Shown here one piece after another: positions 45,109 to 54,220 of a DNA stretch of 64,000 bases. The notes under the pieces were generated by a model, which saw only the letters and a program-made list of their open reading frames with translations, was not told the DNA's origin and searched no databases. Numbering within the stretch: position 1 is the first letter of the stretch; the number at the start of each line of letters is the position of its first letter. Position numbers and translations under genes: made by a program. Source of the stretch: Mycolicibacterium sp. CBMA 247 (lineage in GTDB: Bacteria; Actinomycetota; Actinomycetes; Mycobacteriales; Mycobacteriaceae); contig NZ_VTGX01000002.1 of the NCBI RefSeq assembly GCF_009729095.1, positions 1,447,178-1,511,177 on the forward strand, read 5' to 3'.

Positions 45109-45885
45109 GTGAGAGAAAGCTCAGGTAAGGACCGAAGCAGCGCGGGTGATCCGGTTCGCACGCTCGAGCTGCTCTGGCGTGAGCCCGGTCAGGGCGCTCG
45201 CACTCGCGGCCCGAAGCAACGCACGACGGTCGACGCGGTGATCGCCGCTGCCATTCGGATTGCCGATGCGGACGGCCTCGACGCGCTCACCATGCGGGCG
45301 GTCGCCGTGCAACTGGGTGTGACTCCGATGGCCACCTACACCTACGTACCGGGCAAGGCCGAACTCCTGGACCTCATGGTCGACTCCGTCTACCAGCAGA
45401 TGCCCCGTCGCGAGTTCGCTGGAAAACCTTGGCGGGAAAAGGTTTCCATCATCGCCGAGGACAATCTCGCGATGTTCGACAGGCATCCGTGGATCACCTA
45501 CCTGCCCACCACCCGCCCGCCGCTCGGCCCGGGCATGATGGCCAAATACGACCATGAGCTGAGCGCGTTCGATGCGCTCGGTCTCAGTGACCTCGACATG
45601 GATTCCGCCCTGACATATGTGCTCGGCTTCGTGAACTCGGTCGCCAGGATCGCCATCGATTCACGCCGGGCCGCAGCCGACAGCGGCGTGAGTGACGGAC
45701 AGTGGTGGGAGCGCGTCGGACCGCTGCTGGAGCGTGTCTGCGACGGTGACCGTTATCCGTTGGCCTCACGGGTGGGAACGGCGGCCGGTCAGGCCTTCGA
45801 CGCGGCCTACAGCGCCACTCACGCCTACGATTTCGGGTTGGCGCGCGTGTTGGACGGGCTGACCGACCTCATCGACGCCCGGTGA
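45109..45885 (+). CDS. TetR/AcrR-family regulator with TetR_C-type ligand domain
   Basis: A 258-residue TetR regulator, longer than average owing to a 45-residue N-terminal extension. The helix-turn-helix is LTMRAVAVQLGVTPMATYTYV, preceded by VIAAAIRIADADGLDAL. The C-terminal part (DRHPWITYLPTTRPPLGPGM) fits the tetracycline-repressor-type ligand domain. GTG at 45109 follows the operator-like region. It probably regulates itself and the divergent NTF2-like gene. Confidence 0.85.
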   Translation: MRESSGKDRSSAGDPVRTLELLWREPGQGARTRGPKQRTTVDAVIAAAIRIADADGLDALTMRAVAVQLGVTPMATYTYVPGKAELLDLMVDSVYQQMPRREFAGKPWREKVSIIAEDNLAMFDRHPWITYLPTTRPPLGPGMMAKYDHELSAFDALGLSDLDMDSALTYVLGFVNSVARIAIDSRRAAADSGVSDGQWWERVGPLLERVCDGDRYPLASRVGTAAGQAFDAAYSATHAYDFGLARVLDGLTDLIDAR

Positions 45886-45895
45886 GCGTGCCGCC

Positions 45896-47452
45896 TCAGC
45901 CTTCGAGTACCGCCATCGCCGCGTTGTGCCCGCCGATCCCCGAGACCGCGCCGCCGCGCACCGATCCCGAGCCGCACAACAGGATCCGGTCATGGTCGGT
46001 GGCCACACCCCAGCGTTGGGCAGCCGTATCGCGGGGTGCACCGTCCTCGACGAACGGCCAGCGCAGCGCGCCGTGGAAGATATTGCCCGCGGTCATCCCC
46101 AAGGCCTGTTCCAGATCGGCGGTGGTCTTGGACTCGATACACAGCCGGCCGGCGGAGTCTTCCATGAGGACATCCTGAATCGGCTCGGCCAGAACCGAAT
46201 TCAATGAGTTCAACACCGCCGACGTCAGGCGGTCACGCATCCGGTCGGGATCGCCAACGGCCAGTGAGTGCGGGGTGTGCAGACCGAAGACCGTCAGCGT
46301 CTGCGCACCGGAGGCGCGCAGGTCCTCGGACAGGATGCTGGGATCGGTCAGTGAGTGGCAATAGATTTCGCACGGCAGGGGATCGGGCACCCGCCCGGCG
46401 GCGGCGGTCTCGTAGGCCCCGGCCAGCTGGCTGAAGGTTTCATTGATGTGGAACGTGCCGCCGAATGCCTGCTCGGGCGTGACGCGTGCGTCACGCAGCC
46501 GGGGAAGACGGCGCAGCATGAGGTTGACCTTCACCTGCGCGCCGGGGGCGGTCTCGGGCGCAGATTCGCCGAGCAGCTCGGCCAGCACTGCCGGGGTGAC
46601 ATTGGCCAGCACGTGCTCGGCACGTACCCGCCGCGCCGATCCACCGTGCCGGTACCGCACCTCGCCATCCGGGTCGATGGCGTAAACCTCTGCACCGGTG
46701 ATGATTTCGGCACCGAAGCCGGCCGCCGCGGCGGCCAGGGCTCCGCTCACCGCGCCCATCCCACCGACCGGGACGTCCCAGTCGCCGGTGCCGCCGCCGA
46801 TCAGGTGGTACAGGAAGCACACGTTCTGGATCAGAGACGGATCGTCGATGCCGGCAAAAGTGCCGATCAGGGCGTCGGTGGCCATCACGCCGCGCACCAG
46901 GTCGTGCGACACCGCGGCGGTGATCGCCTCGCCTATGGGACGTTCGATCAGCGCATCCCAGGCCGCGGCGGTCTCGGTGTCGTGTCCGCTCAGCACATCC
47001 CGGCGCATCTCGGCCCGGCTGCGCAGCGGCTGCAGCAGCGTCGGCCAGATCCGGGTGGTGATCAGCCCGCACCGGCGGTAGAAGTCGTCGAACCCGGCCG
47101 CGTCGGCGTCGGCGCCGATCGCATCGAACGTCGGCTGCGGTCCGACCAGCAGCCCGGTGGCCCCGCCGGTGGCCGGATTCGGCGTGTAGGACGAATATCG
47201 GCGCCGCGACAGCCGGATTCGCGCCCCCAGATCGGTGATGATGCGCCGGGGCAGCAGGCTGACCAGATACGAGTACCGCGACAGCCGGGCATCCACGCCG
47301 TCGAAGGCATGTGCCGAAACTGCCGCGCCGCCTACGTGGTCGAGGCGCTCGAGCACCTGTACGCGGCGTCCCGCCCGAGCCAGGTAGGCGGCGGCCACCA
47401 AGCCGTTGTGCCCGCCACCGACGATGACGGCGTCCAACGCCCGTTCGGTCAC
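45896..47452 (-). CDS. CrtI/phytoene-desaturase-like FAD oxidoreductase (Rv0897c-like)
   Basis: A 518-residue flavoprotein. The N-terminal Rossmann motif AVIVGGGHNGLVAAAYLARAGRRVQVLE binds FAD. The C-terminal FAD signature IHGALRWPF and then LLCGSGSVRGGAVSGIGGHNAAMAVLEG close the fold. Length and pattern fit the phytoene-dehydrogenase-like proteins present in all mycobacteria, including Rv0897c beside gltA2. No carotenoid gene lies nearby, so the substrate is open. GTG start at 47452; converges on the TetR gene with 10 bp between. Confidence 0.88.
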   Translation of the reverse strand: MTERALDAVIVGGGHNGLVAAAYLARAGRRVQVLERLDHVGGAAVSAHAFDGVDARLSRYSYLVSLLPRRIITDLGARIRLSRRRYSSYTPNPATGGATGLLVGPQPTFDAIGADADAAGFDDFYRRCGLITTRIWPTLLQPLRSRAEMRRDVLSGHDTETAAAWDALIERPIGEAITAAVSHDLVRGVMATDALIGTFAGIDDPSLIQNVCFLYHLIGGGTGDWDVPVGGMGAVSGALAAAAAGFGAEIITGAEVYAIDPDGEVRYRHGGSARRVRAEHVLANVTPAVLAELLGESAPETAPGAQVKVNLMLRRLPRLRDARVTPEQAFGGTFHINETFSQLAGAYETAAAGRVPDPLPCEIYCHSLTDPSILSEDLRASGAQTLTVFGLHTPHSLAVGDPDRMRDRLTSAVLNSLNSVLAEPIQDVLMEDSAGRLCIESKTTADLEQALGMTAGNIFHGALRWPFVEDGAPRDTAAQRWGVATDHDRILLCGSGSVRGGAVSGIGGHNAAMAVLEG

Positions 47453-47467
47453 GTCACTCCCGCCTGG

Positions 47468-47716
47468 TCAGCCCCGGTAGCCTTCGACCTCGTCGGCTCC
47501 GCGTCTCTGGGCCAGGCCCGGGTCCTGTCCGGTGTCGCGCAGCGCACGGCGCTGCCGCAACAGGTCCCAACACTGGTCGAGGGCGAGTTCCAGCGATCTC
47601 AGTCGTTGCTGCTCGTCAGATTCGTCGATCTCCCGGCGCTGTAATTTCGACCGGAGCTCCTGCTCTTCGGCAACGAGCCGGTGAACTTCGGCGAGGATGT
47701 CCTGATCTTTGGCCAC
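47468..47716 (-). CDS. DUF2630-type small protein (Rv0898c-like)
   Basis: An 82-residue highly charged, helical protein starting at GTG 47716 (AKDQDILAEVHRLVAEEQEL). Residues 5-55 look like a helical hairpin or coiled coil; the C-terminus is RDTGQDPGLAQRRGADEVEG. The size and place match Rv0898c. The frame is open upstream, but the sequence there is a shadow of the FKBP gene. Divergent from that gene with 31 bp between starts. Confidence 0.82.
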   Translation of the reverse strand: MAKDQDILAEVHRLVAEEQELRSKLQRREIDESDEQQRLRSLELALDQCWDLLRQRRALRDTGQDPGLAQRRGADEVEGYRG

Positions 47717-47747
47717 ACAACCAGTCTGCCGGACTACCGTTGATCTG

Positions 47748-48110
47748 GTGAGTACAAAACCTGAGATCGAGTTTCCGGACGGACCTGCCCCCACCGAATT
47801 GGTCATCAAGGATCTGGTGGTCGGCGATGGGGCCGAGGCCGTGCCCGGCGGCACTGTCGAGGTGCACTACGTGGGCGTCGAATACGACTCCGGTGAGGAG
47901 TTCGACAGCTCGTGGAATCGCGGAGAGTCCATTGAATTTCCATTGCGGGGCCTAATTCAGGGCTGGCAGGACGGAATTCCCGGGATGCGGGTGGGTGGGC
48001 GCCGCCAGCTCGTCATCCCGCCGGCGCAGGCGTACGGTCCGGCAGGTTCGGGGCATCGGCTTTCGGGTAAAACACTGATCTTCGTGATCGATCTGCTCGC
48101 CACCCGCTGA
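47748..48110 (+). CDS. FKBP-type peptidyl-prolyl isomerase
   Basis: A 120-residue FK506-binding-protein domain without signal peptide. GTG at 47748 is chosen over an in-frame start at 47709. Family residues are VEVHYVGVEYDSGEEFDSSW, IEFPLRGLIQGWQDGIPGM and the closing LIFVIDLL. It catalyses cis-trans isomerisation of prolyl bonds. In M. tuberculosis the gene is not at this place as I recall, so this is a difference between lineages. Confidence 0.92.
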   Translation: MSTKPEIEFPDGPAPTELVIKDLVVGDGAEAVPGGTVEVHYVGVEYDSGEEFDSSWNRGESIEFPLRGLIQGWQDGIPGMRVGGRRQLVIPPAQAYGPAGSGHRLSGKTLIFVIDLLATR

Positions 48111-48168
48111 CGTACCGGTGGGTCCGGTGAGTGCCGAAGTGTCTTGCCGGAACCTAACCGTCAAATTC

Positions 48169-48202
48169 TATTTGCTGCTACCGTCAACCTGTTTATTTGC
48201 TG
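48169..48202 (+). promoter_or_regulatory. Direct repeat upstream of arfA
   Basis: tatttgctg occurs at 48169-48177 and 48194-48202, a 25-bp period, 35-68 bp before the arfA start codon. It lies where a promoter is expected and could be a binding site for a regulator or just chance. Confidence 0.3.
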
Positions 48203-48236
48203 TAGGTAACTGATCGTCGACTTCAGGAGTGCCCAA

Positions 48237-49301
48237 ATGTCGGGTTCGGACGAATCTCGGACAATCACGGGCTGGCAAACAGCCTCCAAGTTATATCGAC
48301 GACCACCCGGTTTGGGTTGGTTGCTGGCGCTGGCGGCAGTTCCATTGTTGCTGGGGCTGATCGGTTGGGGCGGACTCGACCGCTCGCACAAGAACACCGA
48401 CCTCACGCTCCCCGACGTCAATCCCACGGCCACATTGACCGCTCCGGATGTGAACGCACCGGACGTCAATGCGCCCAACGTCAATTTGCCGAACCTATCG
48501 TTCGCTCCGTTGTCGATTTCACGTAACGGCAACGACTTCACCCTCGCCGGCGATCTGCCCGATGCGGCCGCCAAAACCTCGCTGCTGGACTGGTTGCGCG
48601 GAAAGTTCGGTGCGGGTGTCAATCTGATCGACAACCTGAATCTGCGCCCCGGTGTGAGCACCCCCAACGTGTCGGCACTGGGTTCGGTGTTCGACGCCGC
48701 GGGTGACGGCATCCCGGATTTCGATTTCAAGGTTAACGGCGACACGCTCACGCTGACCGGTACCGCGGTTTCGGCCGAGGCGCGCGATGCGGTCGAGGCG
48801 GCCGCCAAGGAGGCATGGCCGAACATCAAGCTCGTCAACAACATTCAGGTCGGCGCGGCGCCCGCCGTCCCCGCGGCGCCGGCCGCCCCCGCGACGGCGG
48901 CGCCTCCGGCTCCCGGTGCTCCCGGTGGGACGCCTGGACCGTGCGCGGTGCTGCAGGGCGATGTGAGCGCGCTGCTGCGGACCCCGATCAACTTCAGCAC
49001 CGACGGGTTCGTCCTGGCTCCGGCGTCGCAGCAGTTGTTGTCGCAGGTGGCCGCCAAGCTCAACTCCTGCGCGGGCGCGCAGGTGGCTGTCACCGGTTAC
49101 ACCGACAGCTCGGGCAATGACGCCATCAATATCCCGCTGAGCGGCAACCGCGCCAAAGCCGTTGCCGATTATCTGGTTTCACAGGGGCTGGCGGCCGATC
49201 ACGTGACGTCGTCCGGTGCCGGGTCGGCGAATCCGATCGCCGGCAATGACACACCCGAAGGCATGGCGAAGAACCGCCGCGTCGAGATCACGGTCAATTA
49301 G
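48237..49301 (+). CDS. arfA: ArfA/OmpATb-type OmpA-family protein
   Basis: A 354-residue membrane protein. One hydrophobic segment at about 27-48 (WLLALAAVPLLLGLIGWGGL) anchors it; a B/BON-like central domain follows from about 95-205 (VSISRNGNDFTLAGDLPDAA type repeats), then a Pro/Ala linker and an OmpA C-terminal domain (VTGYTDSSGNDAINIPLSGNRAKAVADYL) that binds peptidoglycan. Homologue of Rv0899, needed for ammonia release and growth at low pH in M. tuberculosis. First of the arfABC operon. Confidence 0.93.
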   Translation: MSGSDESRTITGWQTASKLYRRPPGLGWLLALAAVPLLLGLIGWGGLDRSHKNTDLTLPDVNPTATLTAPDVNAPDVNAPNVNLPNLSFAPLSISRNGNDFTLAGDLPDAAAKTSLLDWLRGKFGAGVNLIDNLNLRPGVSTPNVSALGSVFDAAGDGIPDFDFKVNGDTLTLTGTAVSAEARDAVEAAAKEAWPNIKLVNNIQVGAAPAVPAAPAAPATAAPPAPGAPGGTPGPCAVLQGDVSALLRTPINFSTDGFVLAPASQQLLSQVAAKLNSCAGAQVAVTGYTDSSGNDAINIPLSGNRAKAVADYLVSQGLAADHVTSSGAGSANPIAGNDTPEGMAKNRRVEITVN

Positions 49302-49312
49302 GGAGATTCGAC

Positions 49313-49462
49313 ATGGACTTCGTAATCCAATGGTTGTGGTATCTGCTCGCGTTCGTGGTGGGGTCGCTGGTGGCCTGGTTGATTTCGGTGGTCACCGTCA
49401 AGCCCACCAGTGAAGAAGAGGCGTTCGCCGAACTTCCCGGCTCGCGTGAGATTGGGGCATGA
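49313..49462 (+). CDS. arfB: ArfB small membrane protein
   Basis: A 49-residue protein too short for many gene finders: MDFVIQWLWYLLAFVVGSLV then an acidic tail (KPTSEEEAFAELPG). One membrane helix at about 5-30. It lies 11 bp after arfA and overlaps arfC by 4 bp. Matches Rv0900 in size, order and character. Confidence 0.9.
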   Translation: MDFVIQWLWYLLAFVVGSLVAWLISVVTVKPTSEEEAFAELPGSREIGA

Positions 49463-50055
49463 CGATGAGCGGTGTGAACTGGTGGTTGATGGCCCTGGCC
49501 TTTGTGCTCGGGTTGGTGTTGACGCTCGCGTTGACCCTGCGCAGGGTCAAGCGGGAGGTGCCGGTGTACGGCGCTCTGGGCCGCCGTCCCGAATCCGGAG
49601 CTGCATCTGGAGCTGCAACCGGTGGTGGGGCAGCCGGAGCTGCAACGGCTGTCGCCGATGACGCCACGACCAAGCTGCCCAGGGTCGGCGCTGTCGATGA
49701 GCCCACTACGAAGCTGCCCAAGGTCACCGACGCCGGTACCGCGGCGGCGGCTGCCGCCGGTGCGGCCGGTGCGGCCAAGTTCGCCTCCGGTGGGGGCACC
49801 GATGCCGCTGCCGGCGACGACGTCAAGGTCGTCGAGGAGGCGCCGTACGGTGCCGGTTCGCTCCGGGTCTCGGGTGCGGGAACCCCGACGGGTTATCTGA
49901 TCAAGGGCAACGAGGACTCGATGCTCTACCACTCACCGGAGAGCCCGTCGTACTCGATGACCATTGCCGAGATCTGGTTTGCCGATGTGGAATCCGCCGA
50001 AAAGGCCGGGTTCAACCGGTGGGACAGCGGTAAGTCCCAGCGCGGCCGGAAGTAA
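49459..50055 (+). CDS. arfC: ArfC membrane-anchored protein
   Basis: A 198-residue protein with one N-terminal membrane helix (WWLMALAFVLGLVLTLALTL), a basic RRVKREV stop-transfer, an Ala/Gly/Thr-rich middle (two TTKLP repeats) and a conserved C-terminal domain of about 70 residues (GSLRVSGAGTPTGYLIKGNEDSMLYH, EIWFADVESAEKAGF). ATG at 49459 overlaps the arfB stop; the second ATG two codons later is also possible. Matches Rv0901. The end of the operon is marked by a strong hairpin. Confidence 0.9.
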   Translation: MTMSGVNWWLMALAFVLGLVLTLALTLRRVKREVPVYGALGRRPESGAASGAATGGGAAGAATAVADDATTKLPRVGAVDEPTTKLPKVTDAGTAAAAAAGAAGAAKFASGGGTDAAAGDDVKVVEEAPYGAGSLRVSGAGTPTGYLIKGNEDSMLYHSPESPSYSMTIAEIWFADVESAEKAGFNRWDSGKSQRGRK

Positions 50056-50073
50056 CTCTGGCAGAACGCGGAT

Positions 50074-50105
50074 CGCCCGCCTCCACAACCGGAGGCGGGC
50101 GGTTT
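50074..50105 (+). terminator. Terminator between arfC and prrB
   Basis: An 11-bp perfect stem (50074-50084 with 50091-50101), 6-base loop, followed by gttt. It lies between convergent arfC and prrB, so it may stop transcription from both sides. Confidence 0.85.
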
Positions 50106-50121
50106 GTGCATCTGGCGTCGG

Positions 50122-51462
50122 TCAGTGCGGGCCGGGCAGGCACAACAGCAGCCGGGCTCCGCCCAGTGGGCTCGATTCCAGAGCGGCTGTGCCGCCGTGC
50201 AAGTCGGCCTGCTGGGCCACCAGCGCGAGTCCCAGCCCGGAGCCCGACCGCGACGCTGTCGACCCCCGGGAGAACCGGTCGAACACCATCACGCGTTCTT
50301 CCTCGGGCACACCCACACCGTCGTCGTCGACCGCGATCTCCACGCCCTCGCGTGAGCTCACCGCCGACAACTGGACTCGGGTGGCGCCGCCGTGCTTCAC
50401 GGCATTGGCGATCGCGTTGTCCACCGCAAGCCGCAACCCGGTCGGCAGCCCGATGATGATCACGGTCGGTGACGGCGCCAGCGTGACCTCAAGATCGGGG
50501 TAGACGCGCATGGCGTCGTGGGCGGCGCGGTCGAGCAGTTCGGTGATGTCGACGGTGACGTGATCGTCGGTGGTGGACAGCTCCCCTTGGGCGAGGCGTT
50601 CCAGGGCGCCGAGGGTGGCCTCGATCCGCGACTGTGTCCGGATGACGTCGTTGACCACTTCTTTGCGTTGATCGTCGGGCAGGTCGAGGGTGGACAGGAT
50701 CTCGAGGTTGGTGCGCATCGCGGTGAGTGGGGTGCGCAGCTCGTGGGCGGAGACCGAGGCGAAGTCACGGGCCGAGGCCAAGGTGGCCTTGGTGCGGTCC
50801 TGTTCCTTCCAGATGCGTTGCAGCATGCCGTTTACGGCGTCGGCAATCTCGACGGCCTCGCTTGCACCGCGGACCTCGACGTCGGGCGCCTCGTCACCTG
50901 CCTCGATCTGCCGGGTCTGCTGGGCCAGCCGTTTGAGTGGGCGCACCGCGAACGCGGCCAGCACCCAGCCCAGCACGGTGGCCGCACCGACTGCGAACCC
51001 GCAGATGATGAGTACCCGGCGGTGCAGGTTGTTGGTATCGGCGATGGTGGCGTCATACGTCGCACCGACTGCCACCCACATGGGTCCGGGTGCGGGGATC
51101 TGCACGGTGCGTACCCGCCAGCGCACGCCGTCGATGTACGTGTCGGCGTAGCCGTCGGGCAGCTCGGGAAGGATCACGTTCGAGTTCGACGAGATGTCAC
51201 CGGCCCGGCGCACGGTGATGACCGCATCCTGATCGCTGGGGGAGCGGGGGATCTCGCCCAGGCCTCGTGGCAGGAAAGGAATGGCGAATCCGGCGGCCTC
51301 GTCCAGGCGGCGGTCGAGCCGTTCCTTGCGGTCGTTGGTGATGCCGACCCACACGATGGTGCCGACGATGACGACGACGATCGCCGCGCCGATGGCGGTG
51401 GCGAACGCGACCCGGGTCCGCAGCGACGGGGTGCGGCGGAAGATCCGGGTCAGCAGGCTCAT
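50122..51462 (-). CDS. prrB: Sensor histidine kinase PrrB
   Basis: A 446-residue two-component kinase. Two membrane segments (about 18-40 and 150-172) frame a 110-residue exposed sensor domain. HAMP follows, then the dimerisation domain with the phosphorylated His H240 in VSAHELRTPL, and the ATPase domain with N box (DNAIANAVKHGG), DDDGVGVPEEER and GSGLGLALV. Homologue of Rv0902c. Its gene follows prrA by 7 bp. Confidence 0.95.
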   Translation of the reverse strand: MSLLTRIFRRTPSLRTRVAFATAIGAAIVVVIVGTIVWVGITNDRKERLDRRLDEAAGFAIPFLPRGLGEIPRSPSDQDAVITVRRAGDISSNSNVILPELPDGYADTYIDGVRWRVRTVQIPAPGPMWVAVGATYDATIADTNNLHRRVLIICGFAVGAATVLGWVLAAFAVRPLKRLAQQTRQIEAGDEAPDVEVRGASEAVEIADAVNGMLQRIWKEQDRTKATLASARDFASVSAHELRTPLTAMRTNLEILSTLDLPDDQRKEVVNDVIRTQSRIEATLGALERLAQGELSTTDDHVTVDITELLDRAAHDAMRVYPDLEVTLAPSPTVIIIGLPTGLRLAVDNAIANAVKHGGATRVQLSAVSSREGVEIAVDDDGVGVPEEERVMVFDRFSRGSTASRSGSGLGLALVAQQADLHGGTAALESSPLGGARLLLCLPGPH

Positions 51463-51469
51463 GGTCGGG

Positions 51470-52189
51470 TTATTGCGTCCGGAGCACGAATCCGACCCCT
51501 CGGACGGTGTGCAGTAGCCGCTGTGCGCCGCCGGCCTCGAGTTTGCGGCGTAGGTAGCCGATGAACACGTCGACCACGTTGGTGTCGGCGGCGAAGTCGT
51601 AGCCCCAGACCAGCTCCAGCAGCTGTGCCCGGGACAGCACCGCGGTCTTGTGTTCGGCCAGCACGGCCAGCAGATCGAATTCGCGTTTGGTCAGGTCCAC
51701 GTCGACACCGTTGACCCGGGCGCGGCGGCCCGGGATGTCGACCTCCAGCGGGCCGACCTGGATCGTCTCGGACGAGAAGGTGGCCGATGCGCCGCGCCGG
51801 CGCAGCAGGGCCTTGACCCGGGCCACCAGCTCTTGCAGCACGAACGGCTTGACCAGGTAGTCGTCGGCGCCGGCCTCCAGGCCGGCCACCCGGTCGTCGA
51901 CGCTGCTGCGGGCCGAGAGCACGCAGACGGGCACGTCGTTGTCCATCGCGCGCAGTGCGGTCACCACGCTCACGCCGTCGAGCACGGGCATGTTGATGTC
52001 GAGCACGATCGCGTCGGGGCGGGTCTCGGTGGCGCTGCGCAGCGCCTCGGCCCCGTCAACGGCCGTCGATACGGTGAACCCGGACAGTCGCAGCCCACGT
52101 TCCAGCGAGGCGAGCACGTCGGGGTCGTCGTCTACGACGAGGACCCGGGGCGAGGCCGTGCCACCGGTAGCGCTATCCATAACCGCCAT
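51470..52189 (-). CDS. prrA: Response regulator PrrA
   Basis: A 239-residue OmpR-type regulator, essential in M. tuberculosis. The receiver has VVDDDPDVL, phospho-acceptor D64 in VLDINMPVLDG, and a conserved Lys in DDYLVKPF. The winged-helix domain ends FAADTNVVDVFIGYLRRKLEAG and LHTVRGVGFVLRTQ. The start could also be the ATG three codons later. In mycobacteria PrrA controls respiration, ammonium and redox genes. Co-transcribed with prrB. Confidence 0.95.
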   Translation of the reverse strand: MAVMDSATGGTASPRVLVVDDDPDVLASLERGLRLSGFTVSTAVDGAEALRSATETRPDAIVLDINMPVLDGVSVVTALRAMDNDVPVCVLSARSSVDDRVAGLEAGADDYLVKPFVLQELVARVKALLRRRGASATFSSETIQVGPLEVDIPGRRARVNGVDVDLTKREFDLLAVLAEHKTAVLSRAQLLELVWGYDFAADTNVVDVFIGYLRRKLEAGGAQRLLHTVRGVGFVLRTQ

Positions 52190-52239
52190 CTTGCCCGATG
52201 AACAGCGGCGAATCGCGCAGGCGCCCGGGAAGTCTTTGA

Positions 52240-52257
52240 CCTGAATAATTGTTTAGG
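52240..52257. promoter_or_regulatory. 18-bp imperfect palindrome before the ABC exporter cluster
   Basis: cctgaataa-ttgtttagg, seven of nine positions symmetric, 8 bp before the first start codon of the ABC genes and next to a ttgacc hexamer. A MarR/TetR-type operator is possible; no regulator gene adjoins apart from the divergent prrA. Confidence 0.4.
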
Positions 52258-52264
52258 TTTTACG

Positions 52265-54184
52265 GTGATGCCCATGAGTATGGAATCGGTGGCCCGGCAG
52301 GCGCTGTACCGGCAGGCGCATGCCCGCGACGGTGACCTGCGGGCACTGGCCGACCGGCTGCTGTTGTCCCGGATCTGGCGGTTCTCCGCGCGCCACCACC
52401 GCAGGCTGGGCGGGTTCGTCGCGATCAGCGTGGTCAGTGCGCTGTTGACCGTGACGACACCGGTGTTGGCCGGTCGTGTGGTCGACGTGATCACGCAGAG
52501 CGGCCCGGCGTCGACGGTGGTGCTGCTGGCCTGCGTCATCGCCGCGGTGGCGCTGGCCGAGGCGGCAGTGGCCCTGCTGACCAGGTGGTTGTCATCCAAT
52601 ATCGGTGAGGGTCTGATCCTGGATCTGCGCACCGCGGTGTTCGACCACGTGCAGCGCATGCCGGTGGCGTTCTTCACCCGCACCCGGACCGGTGCCCTGG
52701 TGAGCCGGTTGGGCAACGACGTGATCGGGGCGCAGCGGGCGTTCTCGGACACGCTCTCGGGCATCGTCGCCAACCTGGTGACCCTGACCCTGACACTGGT
52801 CGTGATGCTGAGCATCTCGTGGCAGATCACGCTGTTGTCGCTGGCGTTGCTGCCGTTGTTCGTGCTGCCCGCGCGACGCATCGGCACCCGCATGGCCGGG
52901 TTGTCGCGGGAGGCGGCCACGCACAACGCGACGATGAACACCCAGATGACCGAACGGTTCTCGGCCCCCGGGGCCACCCTGGTCAAGCTGTTCGGCAGCC
53001 CGCAACGTGAGTCCGGCGAGTTCGCGCTGCGTGCCGATCGGGTGCGTGACATCGGGGTGCGCACGGCGATGCTGCAGTCCACGTTCATGAACTCGTTGAC
53101 GCTGATGTCGGCGCTCGCGCTGGCCATGGTCTACGGGCTGGGCGGTGTATTGGCGATCGGCGGGCAGTTGCAGGCCGGTGCCGTGGTGTCGTTGGCGTTG
53201 CTGTTGACCCGGCTGTATGCCCCGCTGACCGCGCTGGCCAATGCGCGGGTCGAGATCGCCAGCGCACTGGTGTCTTTCGAGCGGGTCTTCGAGGTGCTGG
53301 ACCTGGTGCCGCTGATCGTCGAGAAGCCGCGCGCCATCGGAGTGCCGGACGGCGCCGTCGACATCGAGTTCGCCGACGTCCGGTTCTCCTACCCGTCAGC
53401 GGACAAGGTGTCGCTGGCCTCGCTGGAAGAAGTGGCCACCCTGGACGACCGCGGCGGGGAAGAAGTACTGCACGGCATTTCGTTCACGGCCCGGCCCGGG
53501 CAGATGGTGGCCCTGGTCGGTTCGTCGGGAGCCGGCAAGTCGACCATCGCGTCGCTGCTGGCCAGGCTCTATGACGTCGATAGCGGTTCGATCAAGCTCA
53601 ACGGGGCCGACGTGCGGGACGTGACCTTCGCGTCGCTCAAGGACACCGTGGGCATGGTGCCCCAGGACGGGCACCTGTTCCACGAGTCGATCCGGTCGAA
53701 CCTGCTGCTGGCCGCGCCGGAAGCTGGATCCGATGTCGCCGCCGGGGCGGCTCCGGCCGAGGATCAGCTGTGGGACGCGCTGCGCCGGGCCCGGCTCGAC
53801 GATGTGGTCGCGGCGATGCCCGACGGCTTGGACACGGTTGTCGGTGAGCGGGGATACCGTCTGTCCGGAGGGCAGCGGCAGCGGTTGACCATCGCGCGTC
53901 TGCTGTTGGGACGATCGCGGGTGGTGGTACTCGATGAGGCGACGGCATCGCTGGACTCGGCCTCGGAGGCCGCCGTGCAGCAGGCACTGGCCGAGGCATT
54001 GGGCGGGCGCACCTCGATCGTCATCGCGCACCGGTTGTCCACGGTCCGCGCCGCCGATCTCATCCTGGTCGTCGAGGGCGGGCGCATCGTCGAACGCGGG
54101 ACCCACCGCGAACTGCTCGCCCGCGGCGGTCGTTACGCCGAGCTGTACGACACGCAGTTCTCCGAGGAGGTTCCGGCGGCATGA
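52265..54184 (+). CDS. ABC exporter half-transporter 1
   Basis: A 639-residue fusion of a six-helix membrane domain (to about residue 330) and an ABC ATPase. Walker A is GSSGAGKST, the signature LSGGQRQRLTIARLLL, Walker B VVVLDEATASLD with the catalytic Glu. An insert near residue 385 (LASLEEVATLDDRGGEEVLHG) precedes the ATPase core. Complete motifs let it act as a homodimer. The reported start is GTG 52265; ATG 52268 or 52274 is equally possible. The second ABC gene follows after 36 bp. Confidence 0.9.
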   Translation: MMPMSMESVARQALYRQAHARDGDLRALADRLLLSRIWRFSARHHRRLGGFVAISVVSALLTVTTPVLAGRVVDVITQSGPASTVVLLACVIAAVALAEAAVALLTRWLSSNIGEGLILDLRTAVFDHVQRMPVAFFTRTRTGALVSRLGNDVIGAQRAFSDTLSGIVANLVTLTLTLVVMLSISWQITLLSLALLPLFVLPARRIGTRMAGLSREAATHNATMNTQMTERFSAPGATLVKLFGSPQRESGEFALRADRVRDIGVRTAMLQSTFMNSLTLMSALALAMVYGLGGVLAIGGQLQAGAVVSLALLLTRLYAPLTALANARVEIASALVSFERVFEVLDLVPLIVEKPRAIGVPDGAVDIEFADVRFSYPSADKVSLASLEEVATLDDRGGEEVLHGISFTARPGQMVALVGSSGAGKSTIASLLARLYDVDSGSIKLNGADVRDVTFASLKDTVGMVPQDGHLFHESIRSNLLLAAPEAGSDVAAGAAPAEDQLWDALRRARLDDVVAAMPDGLDTVVGERGYRLSGGQRQRLTIARLLLGRSRVVVLDEATASLDSASEAAVQQALAEALGGRTSIVIAHRLSTVRAADLILVVEGGRIVERGTHRELLARGGRYAELYDTQFSEEVPAA

Positions 54185-54220
54185 GGTTAATCGTTTGCCC
54201 TTGATGGGAGGATTGATTCA